A DNA stretch of 64,000 nt from Hymenoscyphus infarciens (GCA_001414345.1 LLCB01000132.1:82617-146616); one strand, 5' to 3'. Positions 11,037-24,549 are shown, counted from the stretch's first letter. Program-made: numbers and translations. The notes: generated by a model from the letters alone, not told the origin.

Positions 11037-13977
11037 GTCTTTGAACGACTTGATGGAGGACTTAGTTCTGTGGTGGGTGAGCATTTTTTGAGATGGGGGT
11101 TGGAAATTGTACATCTATGGTCGAGGGCGCGATAGCATGCACATGGTGTTCTTTCTTCTTCTCTTTTGTTCCGGGTTTGGGATTGCATGGATTGGTATTG
11201 GGGTTGGTAAAAAGGGAATACTACCTGCTTCTTCTTCTTCTTGCCCTATTCAAAAAACAAAAAACCTACGATTGACTGGCTGAAGTTGGTCTGGTCTGGT
11301 CGTGTCAGCACTTTGTATTTTGCTTTTTGAGTTCATTCTGGCGGTGGCTTTTATTCTTCTATGTTCCTTTTGTTGAGCGAAGATACACATATGGTAGATA
11401 GGTCAGAGAAACGAAACCCGGACTCTTTGGGAAACTTAGATGTTTAACTTCTGGTGCTTATGGTGATAAGAATAAATGACTGGCGTTGTATGGCCTCGCT
11501 AGGTTTACTATGGAAGGAAAGGTCGAGGTCGTTCCTTCCCTCCTGTACTTGACCTCTAACTCGTCCTCAACTGACCCACTATAGGACTTGGGGTCAAGTC
11601 TCAACTCTCAATCTCTAACTCTGAAATTCAAACAAAGCGAAAAGAAACTTGCCTACAAGTTGGGGAAAGGAATAATTAAAAGAAGGTTTGGTCTTCGATA
11701 CCGAAGAGAGAAAACTACCAGTCTTTGTCTGAGAAAGCGTCGCGATAGCCACTCGGCTATACCTCTGACGTTAAAAGAATTTTAGTTCACTTGTACTTGA
11801 AGCTCTTTGATAGTTGACAACAAGCCGCTCGCCTAACCCACCTGCCCACGAAATCCTCACAATTCCAAAGTTCTATCTATAACCACAAATAATGCCATTT
11901 GCTATCACAAATCTAGAGCTTACACGCCTGGACTAGCCAGTCAATGTGTGAACGAACCATGAGCTCGTCTTGAATAGCAACCATAGCTGTGAAATAAATC
12001 CTCCGGGCTTACTCTACCCCGCCTACGGGCGGTTAGTGTTTTGCTGCCTTGTTATACTTTTTCTTTGGAGACCTTTGATGGTGAGAAGTTCAACCTCTTT
12101 TTGAGGCTATGCGAGATTGAGGGAAGGGACGACCTGTGTGATGACTGTCGCGCCTTCTCTCTCTGCCCCGAGGTTGAGTAAGGTAAGGGGAAGGGAGCGG
12201 CCGCATCTGGTTTAGTTGGCACAGAGATCAAGGAGAATCAAAAGGAACTGGTAGTTGTGTTGTGAAGAAGCTCGGAGATTCGAGACCTACTCAAATAATG
12301 GAATTACTCAAACAGAAGTGAACACTCTCTAATACTTTTTGTAGTTTGGAATACACTTATATATTTCTTTGTTGCCTTTTCTTGCTTTCAATCGAGCGTA
12401 GGAGTTGGTTGTGGTTTCTTAGCACCGAACTACGTCGGATTTACTCGAGCTTACCTTTCTTCTAACAAGCAGTACTTATCTAAGGAAGCTTCTAAAACTA
12501 AGCATTGCGCTGATTTGTCGCTTCGCATTCCTCGGATTCATGAGTTCTTTCCTCCCCCCATCCCAGAAAATTGTTGTACTACAGACTATATAACATGTAA
12601 AGATAATAGGCAACTAGGGTCGTGCACTACATCGGTACATACCCACGCGATTGAAAGCGGATGTGACTTTTCAGGGTCGGTCAGTGAAAGACGAATTCAT
12701 TTCTTAGGATTCTTGTGGGTTCTTGGAATATATGTTGTGTATCTTTGTAATGGATTTAACAAGTTGTATTTCAGGTGGGTTATCTTCAGAAGTGTTCAAG
12801 TGAGTTTCGGTTTTGGAGTTTAAGGTTAGAGTGGAGGGTCTTCTCGTCAACCTGGAATATCTACGAACCGAAGCAAAGAACCCTCCATTCACGAGATTCC
12901 TGAAAAGGTACCTAGGTATATTTCAATCATAACCACACTCCCCCCTTCGTCTAAAAACTCACGCGATATATATTTAGTCCTACCAATGAATCCCTTTCCC
13001 AGCATCTCTCCACGCCAGACCACATGGCAAATGTACTCTTCCAAGCGACTCTTTCAATCCGGCAGGTAGTGTCCCATCAATCCTTAGTTGGTGGCTGACC
13101 GTTTTCAGTATATTTTTGGACGATCGCTGAAGAGACTTCGAAGGATTGGTGTACTCCGCCAGAGAAGTACAAGGCTGGTGGAGACGAATAACCTGGAAAT
13201 TATGAGAGGAAAATGGAGTGGCTGGAGAAATTATGCTCGTATGCTTGTCTTTTAAAGGGTATGGTGTAGGGGAATTTGTTGTTTTATTGGTTCGATTTGC
13301 CCCCATCATGCATCAAATATGCAAACCTTCGGAAGGAAGCCTAACGTCTTCCTTGTTTCCTCAAATGAAAATGCAGGAAACTTCACACCCTCAACTCGGA
13401 ACTACATGCGCTGTGCTGCGGAATTCAGGTGCTACAAGTTAAACGGCCATTTAAGGTCAGGGGAGGAGGTTGGGATCGTCGGTCAGATTTTTGTTGTTTT
13501 TCCCAACGTCCGATTTCTTGCAGTGTGGATGGTAAGATGACCGTTCGCGAGCAAGTATGAGATGAACTGTATTCCCTCGGAGCGGTAGTTGTTGCCCGCA
13601 TGGGTATGGCGTTTTTGGTGGTTGCCGGCAAGAGGGGTAACGGGAGTGGGTTAGTTAAAGGGGGAAGGTGAGTACTTCAATGTGAAGGATTCTATTTCCC
13701 AAACCTGAAATGAAAAATAGTGTGGCTGGTCTTCGCTAAGAAAAACTACCGGAGCAACGGCCCGTTTCCATGAGAAACTCCTTGGGACAACACACACGTG
13801 GGAGAAACACACAGACAAGCATGAGTTCATATGCAATTCCACCCTCCCATACATATTGATTATACCCCATATATCAATTTGCATATTCACATAACCATAA
13901 CCAAAAAAACCCACCAACGACGCCGTTATCGTAAAGTCTTGCCTCATACATATGTAACATTCCAATACACTCATCTT
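11037..13977. other. 2.9-kb intergenic region between convergent genes
   Basis: Holds the 3' ends of alpha-actinin (plus) and the permease (minus). Frames such as 11588-11785, 12515-12823 and 13309-12980 are short, overlap each other and show no domain. A CTT triplet run lies near 11230-11245. I see no tRNA, rRNA or repeat here. An unannotated non-coding transcript is possible but not supported by anything visible. Confidence 0.5.
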
Positions 13978-16288
13978 TTATTTGATCCATACCCAAAGCC
14001 ACGCTAAGAATATGTTTCCGTTCCTCTTGGTAAGTCCTTCGTCGGGAAACTCCAACCTCCCTTTTCGGACCTCGCTTGTTGCTTGGATGCAGTTTCGTAA
14101 ATCGTTGGAACGTTCTGGACCCCATTGAGAGAAACGTAGTCCATGTTTGCGTAATTTGTAGCCGAGGAGTAGGAGGATGAACACAGGAACCTGCTTTGAT
14201 CAGTAACTCAATTCTGATTTGTGGTATGAGAAATATCTTACACTTATATAAGAAGCAATAAATCTTCTTGTATCAAATGGTCTTTCCAAAAATGCTCCCA
14301 CGCCGTTGAAAACCACCAGTAAAAGGCATGAAACAAGGCCATAGCATGCCTTCAACCATTGGCCGTGTGACTTATAAGGATATCGGGCATTGTCTCGATC
14401 GTAACAAGCTGTCTGAGCTTCTGACGCATTTCCGTAAAGTTTTGCGTCCTCGAGTCTGTGGATCTGTTTAGTTTTGTGGCTAAAGAAGTTGAGATAAGAA
14501 ATCTCACGTTTTGAAGAATGAGAGATACGTTGCGCATATCACAAGATATACAATCAAACAAGAAACAGTGCAGTTTGAAGCCAACTCGCTCAATCTCTGG
14601 AAGGACGTTAGTGAATCTTGCGCTTTGGGAGAAAAGAGAGTTCACTTGCATCGCCTGGTGCTCCAGTTCTTCCCATAAACCCAATCAACATCATAGCTCC
14701 AGTAGCCAGCACAGCTCTTACTGGAACTCCCGACCTTGTATGCTGCAATCGTGTTGTGATGAAATCCGGACCAGTCTGTTCTCTCAACGCTAAGGTGTGT
14801 AGAACTCTGCTTGCCACATACATAGAATTGATAGCACAAGTGAACGAGGAAAATACGAACACGGCGTTGAAGAAATGAGCTGCCATTGGTATTCCGGCTT
14901 CGACGACAGCGATCACGAATACTGAATGGGATCCGACCGATTGCCCCTTTCCGTTGATAAATGGATGGTCCATTGGAACCACGAAAGAGGCCGTAAGGAC
15001 AGCGATGCAGTATAGGGTAATGATTCGGATGTTGATTTTTCGGGCAGCCATCTTCATCGATTCGGCATCTGAGAGAGAGGTCGACTCCGAGGCTGTTGCT
15101 GCAACAATATCCATTCCAACATATGAAAACATTATTCTCACGAACGTTGTCCTGATTCATGTTAACTGGTGAGGAAGAAATTGCTCTTCCTGACTAACCA
15201 AACGGCAAGAAAGGTACCAACTTCGCCCTTAATAATGCGCTGTACATTTCCATCTCCATCTTTGACCGCATATTGGTGACTGAAAAACGAGTATGGGGAT
15301 TTCCAATCTAAATATGTAAGTACTTCAAATGGCATTTGAGTAGAATTGTTCGATTCGTAATAGGAACGTACACTTTGGCCCCACCACTTGATCATAATAT
15401 GCCTCTTTTCGCGCTAAAATCAATTAGCACAAATTTCAAAATGTCATTAAGCTCAAGCGTTACTTACGTTGAATAGTGTCCAAGCAAACCATCATCAAAA
15501 TCAACATAACGATAAACGTCAACTTGATGGATCCAAAGATGTATTCAAACTCGCCAAAGTACTACAAAATACAATTAGTATGTCTAACTCATCTGATGAA
15601 ATTAGGAGAGCTGGTTACCTTAACAGGAAGCATATTTAAACAGAGAACTATAACAAGGAACAAAGCAATCCAGACAGCCGCATCAACTTCACCGCCCGTA
15701 ACCCAATTCAAGTAAGTCCTTCCATCGTCGTATTTGAACGCTACAGTATTCGCAACGGCGACAAGTTCGTCGGCAGCGAGGATGGCATAGGCAAACCAAT
15801 ACATCCAGCCTACCGCAAAACCAACACCTCGATCAAGATATCTTCGTGGAAATTCCATCACTGGGGCATTTACCGGCATCAAAGCAGTCATCTCACCAAG
15901 GCAAGAAATAACACTTGAAATAACACTGCCAACGAGAACATAAGCGAGAACCGCTCCACCTGGGCCAGCCGATGCCAGCGATCGCCCACTCCCAAGAAAG
16001 AGACCATTTCCGATCGTACCAGAGAAAGCAATCATATTGATATGTCTTTCCTTTAGTACTCTCCTAAACACACATGTAAGCGTGGTCTACGCAGCGCACA
16101 TCGTTATAGCGTTCTCACCACAGGGCTTCCCCGCGTCTTTCCTTGCGATCCTCCACATATTCGGGTTCTTCGATAGAAGGTGCTCGCATCATCGGCTCCG
16201 GGCTTGCTGTTGACTGTGTCGGAGCGCCTTCAAATTCCCGCTCGAACACTTGCGGGTATACCGCTTGAGGCTTTTCGTGATCCATCAT
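13978..16288 (-). CDS. Amino-acid permease, yeast/fungal AAT family (APC superfamily)
   Basis: Proton-coupled uptake of amino acids across the plasma membrane. Exons in transcription order are 16288-16119, 16063-15619, 15561-15468, 15413-15372, 15307-15199, 15151-14650, 14596-14508, 14479-14242 and 14190-13978. All phases match, giving 633 residues. The soluble N-tail (MMDHEKPQAVYPQVFERE) ends at LKERHINMIAFSGTIGNG, the conserved first membrane segment. GVGFAVGWMYWFAYAI, KYWKSPYSFF, YVGMDIVAATASES and FSSFTCAINSMYVASRVLH are family signatures. The substrate is not readable. The intron at 14649-14597 has GC instead of GT at its 5' end (GCAAGT, branch CACTAAC, acceptor CTTCCAG). Only that choice keeps the hydrophobic helix after RLSELASNCTVSCLIVYL in frame. 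The next exon then needs the acceptor at 14480. The start could also be three bases later (second Met) or 45 bases upstream (ATG at 16333). Confidence 0.92.
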
Positions 16289-17922
16289 GACGAGTACTGT
16301 ATTGTCAAAGGCCAATCTGGGGCACTTTGTCAAGATAGGTCAAAGATTCCTGCGGACTATAAGATCGACACCTGCCCCCCAAAGCAACCCCATTGGTGAA
16401 GGTGCAAGGACAGATGAGCGGGTGCGCCCCAGGCACAGCCCTGACCACAAAACGCCCAAAGATGTAAAACTGGTCTGGTTACACGGAAACAATATTATGT
16501 GGCTGCACCTCATTCCTATCAAATTTGGGGGACGGAGAAAAGATTGAGATGGGTGCCCGCTAGTCACACAGGGCGACAGGTGTGGTCAGGAGAGCACGAG
16601 GAGAGACCTAACTTCTGCATCTCATCCCTGAGAGCGGAGACACGCCCGTATCCAGGCCGTAAACGACTGTGCTGTGCCATTCCTACATAGAGAGAGATAG
16701 CGAATTGGATAATGAAAATGCCTATCATCGCCAGGTTGGGTCTATCAAAGGTATCAAAATAGGTACTGCATACAGGATTGGAAAGAGGTACAGCCTTTCA
16801 CTGATAGCTGAATAGCAAGCTGGCATTGAACAAGCAGCAATTCTGGCTCCGGATTTTCAAGGTTGTTTTGGAGCAGCTCCTCTTGGCCCACGGCGATTTG
16901 TTCGGTTGTCGTAGTGTCAGTTAGTCGTGTGACTAGCCGTCTCAATTCGGCTCTATCCGCCCTCTATCCGGGTTCTAAACAGACCCGCTTCTATCAGTGG
17001 CTCAAAAGCTCAGCAGCCAAGCAACGGCTGCCATATGGTGGCGGGTGGAGGGAAAGCTGCAAAACTCGGCGAATGAAATGAAGTCCATTCAATCAGTTAT
17101 GCACGAGATTATGGATTTGCCCAGGAACCGGTGCAGAAATCGTGAAGAGCGGTCATAGGTACCGAACGAGCGAGGCTGCCTACTGGTCTGTCGGCTCTGG
17201 CCTCTCGAGTCTTGAGGTCTGAAGAAAGATAAGCCGTCAGCTTTGCGTTTATGTGACACGCTATGTGATTGTGGAACCAGCAAATGGAGTACTTGCAGTT
17301 TTGCCTTGTTTGTGCGAAGCACATACATATTGCCGATATGTTCTGACATCTTGTACAACCGAGATGTGCAATCTCCCTCGATCCTCACCCCCCAAATCCT
17401 GAAAGGCGTTGCTAATGTAGCTCAGTATCTTTCCGGGGGAAGCGTTTGTTGGAAAGGCATCCATCTACTTCTACAAGTAGCTTGTAATGTTCTGCACCAG
17501 CCAGGGTAATAAGTGTAATAAAGCTTCAGCATGACACCCTAGGGAGGACTAAGCGGTCTTTTGAATGCTTCTCCGGATGAAGTAACTGTTCGGGAAATCT
17601 ACAGACTCGTCTAGCTGCCTTACCCCCTGCTCACACGAGGGAGTGCCAGCCATTCAGGGTCTGCATACCCTACTCCTACAGGAGCCCACCCACATCGCCG
17701 GCATGTTGGCGCTAGGTAGTCGACCGCGGCTGCCTTCGTCATGAACGGAAGGCTTGACAGTTTTTGAGTTTGACACGGGTAACTTGCTACCTACAACCTT
17801 CCAGATTCCACTTGGAAATTCCACTTGACACTGTATGAAAGAACGTCTCAGACGTTGAGCAGACCGCAGATGTGGCGAGGCATCAAAGCCGCCCCTGGCC
17901 ACAAAACTCCCCGCAGCCAGCA
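16289..17922. other. 1.6-kb intergenic region between divergent genes
   Basis: Upstream regions of the permease (minus) and the WD40-like gene (plus). Frames here are under 100 codons, mutually overlapping and without motifs. No repeat or RNA gene seen. The frame beginning at 17872 starts with GTG, so the first real ATG of the downstream gene is 17923. Confidence 0.5.
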
Positions 17923-20900
17923 ATGGCGGCGCCCACTCCAGCCTCGTCGTCACTCTTTCTGAGGCTCGCGAATTCTTGGAAGCTACTTTCTCTCCGAAGC
18001 GACATCGATAACATCGTCTTAGAACTTCTCGGGCAATTTTCTTTGGAGAAAATCTATTCCGAGGGTGACAAGGAAACGTATCAACACTTGGTGGTTACAT
18101 TGATTGCCCAACTCAATACGATCTTTCATATACAACGGCTCTCGCTGCCCTCCGAAAACCTGCAGGTCGGGTGGTATCTGGGGTTCCTAGTTTCATGGGA
18201 AGTTTCTCTGCGAACCATAGAATTCGTTCTTCAGACGGTGGTAGAGGGGCGGGAAAGTTTGTGGGAGGTGGAGGCATTGAGAAACAAATACCTGGCCGAA
18301 TTTCTGCTCTCGGCACTTCGAGTTCTTACGCTACACCCAAAAGCACCAGCAAATCAACGGGCCAAGGATCGACGAGATCGGTTCAGTCGCATCCATAGAT
18401 CATTGGAGCGTGTATTTGATAGTTATGGGGGAGATAAATCATTCCTTCTTATGGTGTGTAAGGAGTGCACTGATTCTCTGCGAGCTGACCCAGACTCGCT
18501 CACTCTCCCTTCGGGTTTGAAATATGAGCTGCCCAACTTGGCTTCGGAGTTGGTATGTCAAAATCACCTATTTTTATATATTTGAAAGCAAACTAACTTC
18601 TCGAATTCAAGTATCCCCTTCCAGATTGCCTCTCATCACAGTTCGTCTCGACTTTAGTGACCCCGAATGGATTTCAAGGCGACTGGCTAGTACAATTTCT
18701 GGCCCTAAGAGATATAAGCCATTTCGTGGTGGCAGCTTCCGTTCAATATGTGGTAAACAGGGAAACTCGAGATGCCCGTCTCCAAGCCTCTTCGGCGAGG
18801 ACACGAAATGCAATTTTGCTTGCCCTAGACAACATGCGGATACCTGGACAATTATCAAAGTCAGACTTGATATCCACATTCAGCGAAATCTTCCGCGTCA
18901 TATTACCAGAAACCCCAAGTCTTGTTAGACGGATCTCAACAAATTCGCATCCGGATGAAAGCGAACTCGATGCTATAGATGCGCTATGTACCAAACTTGG
19001 GGACAGACAAGTGATAGCTCGCGTTAGCGATCGCGAAATAATGCATGGAATGTCAGAAATCAGTAGGAATATTGCCCTGCTTGATGATCCCAGCGGTTTG
19101 TTCAGAGCCTCCCGTCCGAGACTGTATGCTGTGAACTGTGGGAGCTGCCATCTTTTTGGGGATACACACCTACAAAACTTGGGTCATACAAGATTTCCAG
19201 TACGTTTCTTAGTTTTGCTTCTTCTCTTGAACTTTTCTCCTTTACCCATCCACTTTTACCAAGCGTTCAAGATAAACAAGCCTTATTCTTGAGACCTCTT
19301 TATGGGAGGTTGGAGAAATTCGTGACTACTCTTGGCAAAGGATTAGAAGAAGCAAGAAACTTATTTTTCGATTCTTCTAGCCCTGTTTGAACAACAGTCA
19401 CAAAAGTGATGTAGTACCAGAGGATGGGAAACGAACAATAGTGACGGGAGCCCCGATGTGAGACGTGCTAATGCATAATTTTTGTAGCCTGATACAGAAG
19501 ACAATTCGGAAGTCAAGCTGCCCGCTGAGTCCACTTGCGCTACTTGCGGGGAAAAAATAACCATAATGCGAGAAATATCAACAATAAGACAGACATGGGA
19601 AATCTTGACGCCACTCGAACCAAATGCCGATACGATCAACGTCGAAAGGCATCTGCCAACATTTCAACTCTCGCCACCCAAATTGGAGACTGGAATGCTC
19701 TTCAATGCATCGTACAGCAATATTCTTGCCAGTGGCCATGGTGGATCTACTTCTCTAAGACAGCCTTCTCCTCAGCCTTCTCCTGAACGTTCTCGCTCGA
19801 TTCCACACGCATTGTTGTCGACAACACCCGTGTCTCCTGGATTCAGACGCCCATCAGACGCGTCGCGCTTCGACTTGTCGGATGCTAGTTATGGTAAGGA
19901 GGCCGCACAAGCCGATCCACAACGGTCGGATTCGGTGGCATCCCCAGGTCCTCTCTCTCCCGGTGTAATGTCGAGTTCTGGACCAAGCCATAGCCGATTC
20001 GATCAATCAGTCTCCTCAGTCTCGTTCGAACCACCTCCTCCTTCGCGGAGTCGGACAATTCCACTTGTCGCACCGCCAGAGAAAGGGAAATCCAAATGGA
20101 GACCAAAATTTGGATCCAGGAGGGAATCAGCTGCTGGTGCATCAATAGATACGAGCTCTCTTTCGTCGTCGACTCTTGAAGGGCAGAAGCTCGAGGAAAT
20201 ATCGCTTAAAGAACTCGCAAGCGCGTCAAAAAATAAGGCGCGAGGGAAGGGCGCTAAAAACATCAACGTGAGCAGCCTAAGCCTCTTTGAGTGACTGGGC
20301 TAACATGTCACGCCACCAGGTCTCACTGTCTCAAAATTCGACATATGCACTATTTTGGACTCACTCCTCGATTTATGTGTGGGATATCGGCTTATCGCCT
20401 CCTGTCCTGGGGCGAGCCGTAGCGACGGAGAGCACTTGCGTCTTAGCGGCCGTCACTAAGGTTCATTTAGCATACATAATTGGGACTCGGGGTCAAAAAC
20501 TGACAGTAAGTGACATTCAGATGTGCATGCCGCTGATTACATAGTGCTCATTTATTTCCAGCTACGAATAGTGAATCTCATTCAACCTAATGTCTCAGCG
20601 GTGGATTACAGAATGCCATCAACCCTTTGGTGCAGGAGTATAGCAATTTGTCCAAAGGAAAACTATGTTGTTGTAGGATTCGACAATTCGACGGTTCGAT
20701 TATTCTCGACCAACAATTCCCAGGAACCTCGGGAAGACCATTTGCATATTCGCTACCATACCGAGTGCAAGGAGTGTCAACCAGTCGAGACATTGGAATT
20801 CTCGAATGATGGGCTTGTTCTTCTTGCGGGTACTAGGAGTCCAAAAAGTGGCATGATCCAGGTTTACTTGTGGAGATTCCCATTCTTGACTTTCGAAGAG

Positions 20901-21680
20901 ATATCTGCATGTCGATATCAGGTACCCTTACATGAGTCGGAAGATGGTGGAATCTCTTCGGCAATATATCGTTCTGGATCGGGAGGTGAAGATAACTTGA
21001 TTTGCATTACCAGTTGGACTCAGTCAGGGAGTAAAACACCTCGCCCCTTTTCAGACGAGAGAAATACTAAGCTTAGAATTAGCTCCAATTCTTGTTCAAC
21101 CTCAAGATGGTAATCGAACAGACATCAGGACAGAAATTTCAAATCGGCAGAACCGCCTTGGTAACCGAATACAAACGGCCGCATTTTCCCAGAGTGGCAA
21201 GGAGTTAGGTTTGGTCAATAACAAAGGTGATCTGTACAAAATATCCAACCTGAATTCAAGTCCGATGGATATCAAAAAGATTGCAACTTCAAAGGAGTTG
21301 ACTGCAAAGTCAGAATCCTTTGCAATGACTTTTATGACTCTCGCCGATGAGGCGGCAATTGTTTTGGCGTGGGTGGACTCGTCCAAAGGCGTTGGGTATG
21401 TCAAAAAGATACCCACCAGTTCAGGTGTAAGTCTACTTTCTTTCTCTCCACCTCGCAATAGAATGCCTAATAATATAAAATTTAGACTGGGTCCTTTACG
21501 CCATCCACTCCCAATGTCGCCCAGGTATTTAATCAACTTCCACGGACTATTCCCGAGTCTCCGAAATATGAGTTAGAGGCGGATAGCAGGCACCCTCAAA
21601 AGGAGCCTGCAGAGCTGGTATCTCCCGATACGCCTTCGACCTTCAAAGCAATGCGAAACACGTTTTTCTCTGGTAACTAA
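17923..21680 (+). CDS. Large fungal protein with C-terminal WD40-like beta-propeller and possible split CxxC/CxxC zinc site; function unknown
   Basis: I do not recognise the family. Firm exons: 17923-18552, 18612-19199, 19488-20267, 20320-20505, 20562-21030, 21083-21426 and 21486-21680. All are in phase when 19199 is joined directly to 19488 (1063 residues). The N-terminal 400 residues are mostly helical and end with NCGSCHLFGDTH. CATCGEKI follows soon after, so C386, C389 and C423, C426 could share a zinc. Residues about 490-665 are Ser/Pro-rich and disordered (QPSPQPSPERSRS, SVSFEPPPPSRSR). The C-terminal third has propeller-like strands (SIYVWDIG, YVVVGFDNSTVRLFS, VYLWRFP, DLYKISNL). The stretch 19200-19487 is unresolved. 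It contains a protein-like run, DKQALFLRPLYGRLEKF through ARNLFFDSSSP (about 19271-19384), whose frame needs one extra base at entry. An in-phase 60-base exon (19381-19440) is a weaker alternative. Confidence 0.8.
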
Positions 21681-24549
21681 TGCATGGCCGACTTTACTAC
21701 CGGGTGGAATTGGTTCTAAGAAAGGCCGCATGAGATGGCCGAAAACGCTACTAGGGGATGGAGTGAAGGAGAATTTCCAAACGAAGTAGTTTCATTCCTG
21801 TCTCGTGATGAAGATTGATGTTCACGGTATCGCAATCCTTCTTGTTGTGAATATCGAAAGGGAATTGAAGAGAACTTACGTTGGGAAGACGGCTATATCC
21901 AGACATTGCACATAATGATTTGGACAAGGACTTTCAGTAGCAATTCTGGTGAAACTGAAAGTGATGGTTGTGGGACTGGTATGTAACATGACTCGTTTTT
22001 TCTAGAAGAAGTACTAAATCGAATAGCATAGATCTTAATACCAAAAAATCATATAGTTTTTATTTGTCAACAGAACCTGGCGTGGCCACTTCTGCGTAAG
22101 AGGTTCGAATGATCATTGCTCTCTACTACCTTTCTGTCTTACTGTGTGAAATACTCTCGGATACCCAATCACTATTGATCGGGAAGGTGTAAAAAAAATC
22201 AAGTTCATGAATCTCCTAACTTCTTCATTCTAAAATGTCTCGAACAATATTCTTGCAACAAATCTATAATACATCGGGAGGCATATAACAAACACAACGT
22301 TACAGCTACACCGCCAACACCCCGTCCGTCATGAGAGACCCATGAGCATCTTTGGGTTCCACTTTATACAATGACCTCCTTCTCTATCCTGAACCCCTAT
22401 GAACGCAAGTGATAGCCGGTTTCTTTGAGTGTACACTTCCATGGGGTTTCCATATTGAAGGCCAAAATCATTTGGTAAGATCTATTCAGGGCCAGTGCTG
22501 ATGGATATCTTGTGCTAAGTCAAGCTGCGAAATGAAACCACCGGAACAAACGAATGAATTCCCAGCTATCGAACTTAGGATCTAGCTTGTCATGCATCAA
22601 GGTTGAAACTCGTTTCGCGTATCCACACAGCTGTATCGTTCCTTGCAACAGCAATTCCATCTCCTCCCCCGGGACGAGTTACTTTTTGGGAATGGGAGCG
22701 AGGGCGCTTCGGCCTCCGATCATACAGGAAAAGGAAAATTGTGCTGGAGGCAGTATTTGGTGTATTGGAAATGGGAGAAGTCATCTACAATGTGAAAGGA
22801 TGCTGTGAAAACAGGCAAATTGAAGCCTCGAATATGGATTTCGTCGGCGAAAATGTTCCAGCACCAGCCAGTACCCGAAGTTATATACTCTTACATCAAT
22901 CCACCAGTCAAGCGTAGATGCTTTTGTATCAAGAGAGTCCATTCCAGGACATTAACAGTTGCATGTCCCAGTCTCTCTAATAGTCAACGTCTGAACATCG
23001 CCAGCAAGATGGCAGAGCACCGCGGCACTCTTGCTGCAAATACATTGCCAAGATACGAGTCTGCCGAGGGATTTGGAGTCCTTACCTAAGTCTGGGTTTC
23101 CTCCTTCTTCCAATCCTACCACGGACCGGTCCCGAAATGAGAAAATACATGTCGGTTCTGCATTTTGAGGATGCTCTTCTGTTCTACCATTGACCAACCA
23201 ACAGCCTCGTTTCGGACGAAGGGGACTGTGTAGCTGCTGTTATTGAATGGGAGGCAGCGGTTATTCCCGTAGATTTTGTGTGGCAACCTCTACGGGGACG
23301 GATGGCTTGTCGGATTTCCACACCGCCTAGTGCCTACGACTAGAAGACTTCTCTAGCCCTGAAGAAAAATCGCAAAAATATACAGAAAATTCAAAGAGGT
23401 CTATCAGCTAATGATTCACCACTTAATCGAAGTATCTAGATTTTTCAATTATGGTTATAGCTTTATCGAGGTTTTGCGACAGTGTCTTATGTTAAAATCG
23501 ACAATCCATCCGTCCCCGTACCTAGAGGCAACGAACAAATTGGGCCTCTTGTCTAAGCGAACCCACTCTCGAGCTTGGAGAACTATGGTTGGAGGAAGGA
23601 AATCAAGTATCTGCTCCCAAAAGTGACAGGTCAGTTAGGTAGCAGCGAATAACACGGGGGACTTCACCTATCCAGCAGTATCCGAGGCTGACGTGCTTAG
23701 ATTCCTATCTGCATCTGGTAAGTTATTTTGGTAGTCTAGATGCGTAAGTGGCCCGGGTACCGTTTAAAGCCCTAGTAACGTAACAGACAATCGGAAGCGT
23801 GATATACTTCGTCCCAGGCATAACAATTACGGCAGAAGCGAAAGGACCCTCCATGAAAATCGGCCAAAAACCCTGGTAGCCCACAAAAATCTGCAGTAAT
23901 AATTTCGCCTGGGACGAAGGAAAGATTTGCTTGATAAAATTTGCCCAAACTCCCCCAGAAAGTTCCACCCCACACAACGGGGCCATAGAACATTTCATAC
24001 TGTACTGTGCAGAATGAAGCTTTTGGGAAACAACATAGCCAGTGCAGTGTTTGAGGCCAACCTTTGGCAGTTGGTAGTTGTTACCGAAGTGTCAACTTGT
24101 CACAACTTATCTTCAGATGATTGCTACCCTGGCCTGCGAGCCAGCTTGGAAGACTTTTTGCTGTAGCATTTCGGATCAGCAAAACCGTGGACGCAGGACC
24201 TCGACGGGAATAACGCAAATGGTAAAACATGTGACTTACCAGAGATGGACTGAACAACGATCGGTTCGGATGTCCCCATCCGTATACGCTCTTTCTATAT
24301 TCGAACGCGAAAGGCCTGCCAGTGACATTCTATAGAGAAGAATCTCGAACATTCGACTCTCAAGCTTTTTATTCTGCGGACAGGTAACGGGAGTGGCAAC
24401 ACCTGATGGCTGACCGGCAGTGTAATCTTCCCAAACCTTGGAACGGTCTGGAGCAAGATGAATACCATGTTTACAGCTCTATGGAATCGTGTCAGAATCG
24501 CGGTTCTGGAGGCGTCGTCCGTATATCCAAGGACTCGGAGACCCCATTA

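Noticed and set aside
11588..12823. Small frames at 11588-11785 and 12515-12823 as genes
   Set aside because: Short, no domain, and placed in a convergent intergenic region with neither promoter-like features nor splice-linked exons.
14508..14645. Permease exon read with the GT donor at 14645 (KIERVGFKLHCF)
   Set aside because: It is open and in phase but destroys a membrane helix. The GC donor four bases upstream gives the family-like sequence and also fixes the next junction.
17872..17922. Earlier start for the WD40-like gene at 17872
   Set aside because: The codon is GTG. The first in-frame ATG is 17923, with suitable context (GCAATGGCG).
22080..22130. tRNA-like GGTTCGAAT box
   Set aside because: No matching acceptor stem, D-arm or anticodon arm could be placed around it.
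22590..22917. Opposed frames of 64 and 104 codons
   Set aside because: They lie on opposite strands of the same DNA, have no motif and no splice continuation. Nothing supports either.
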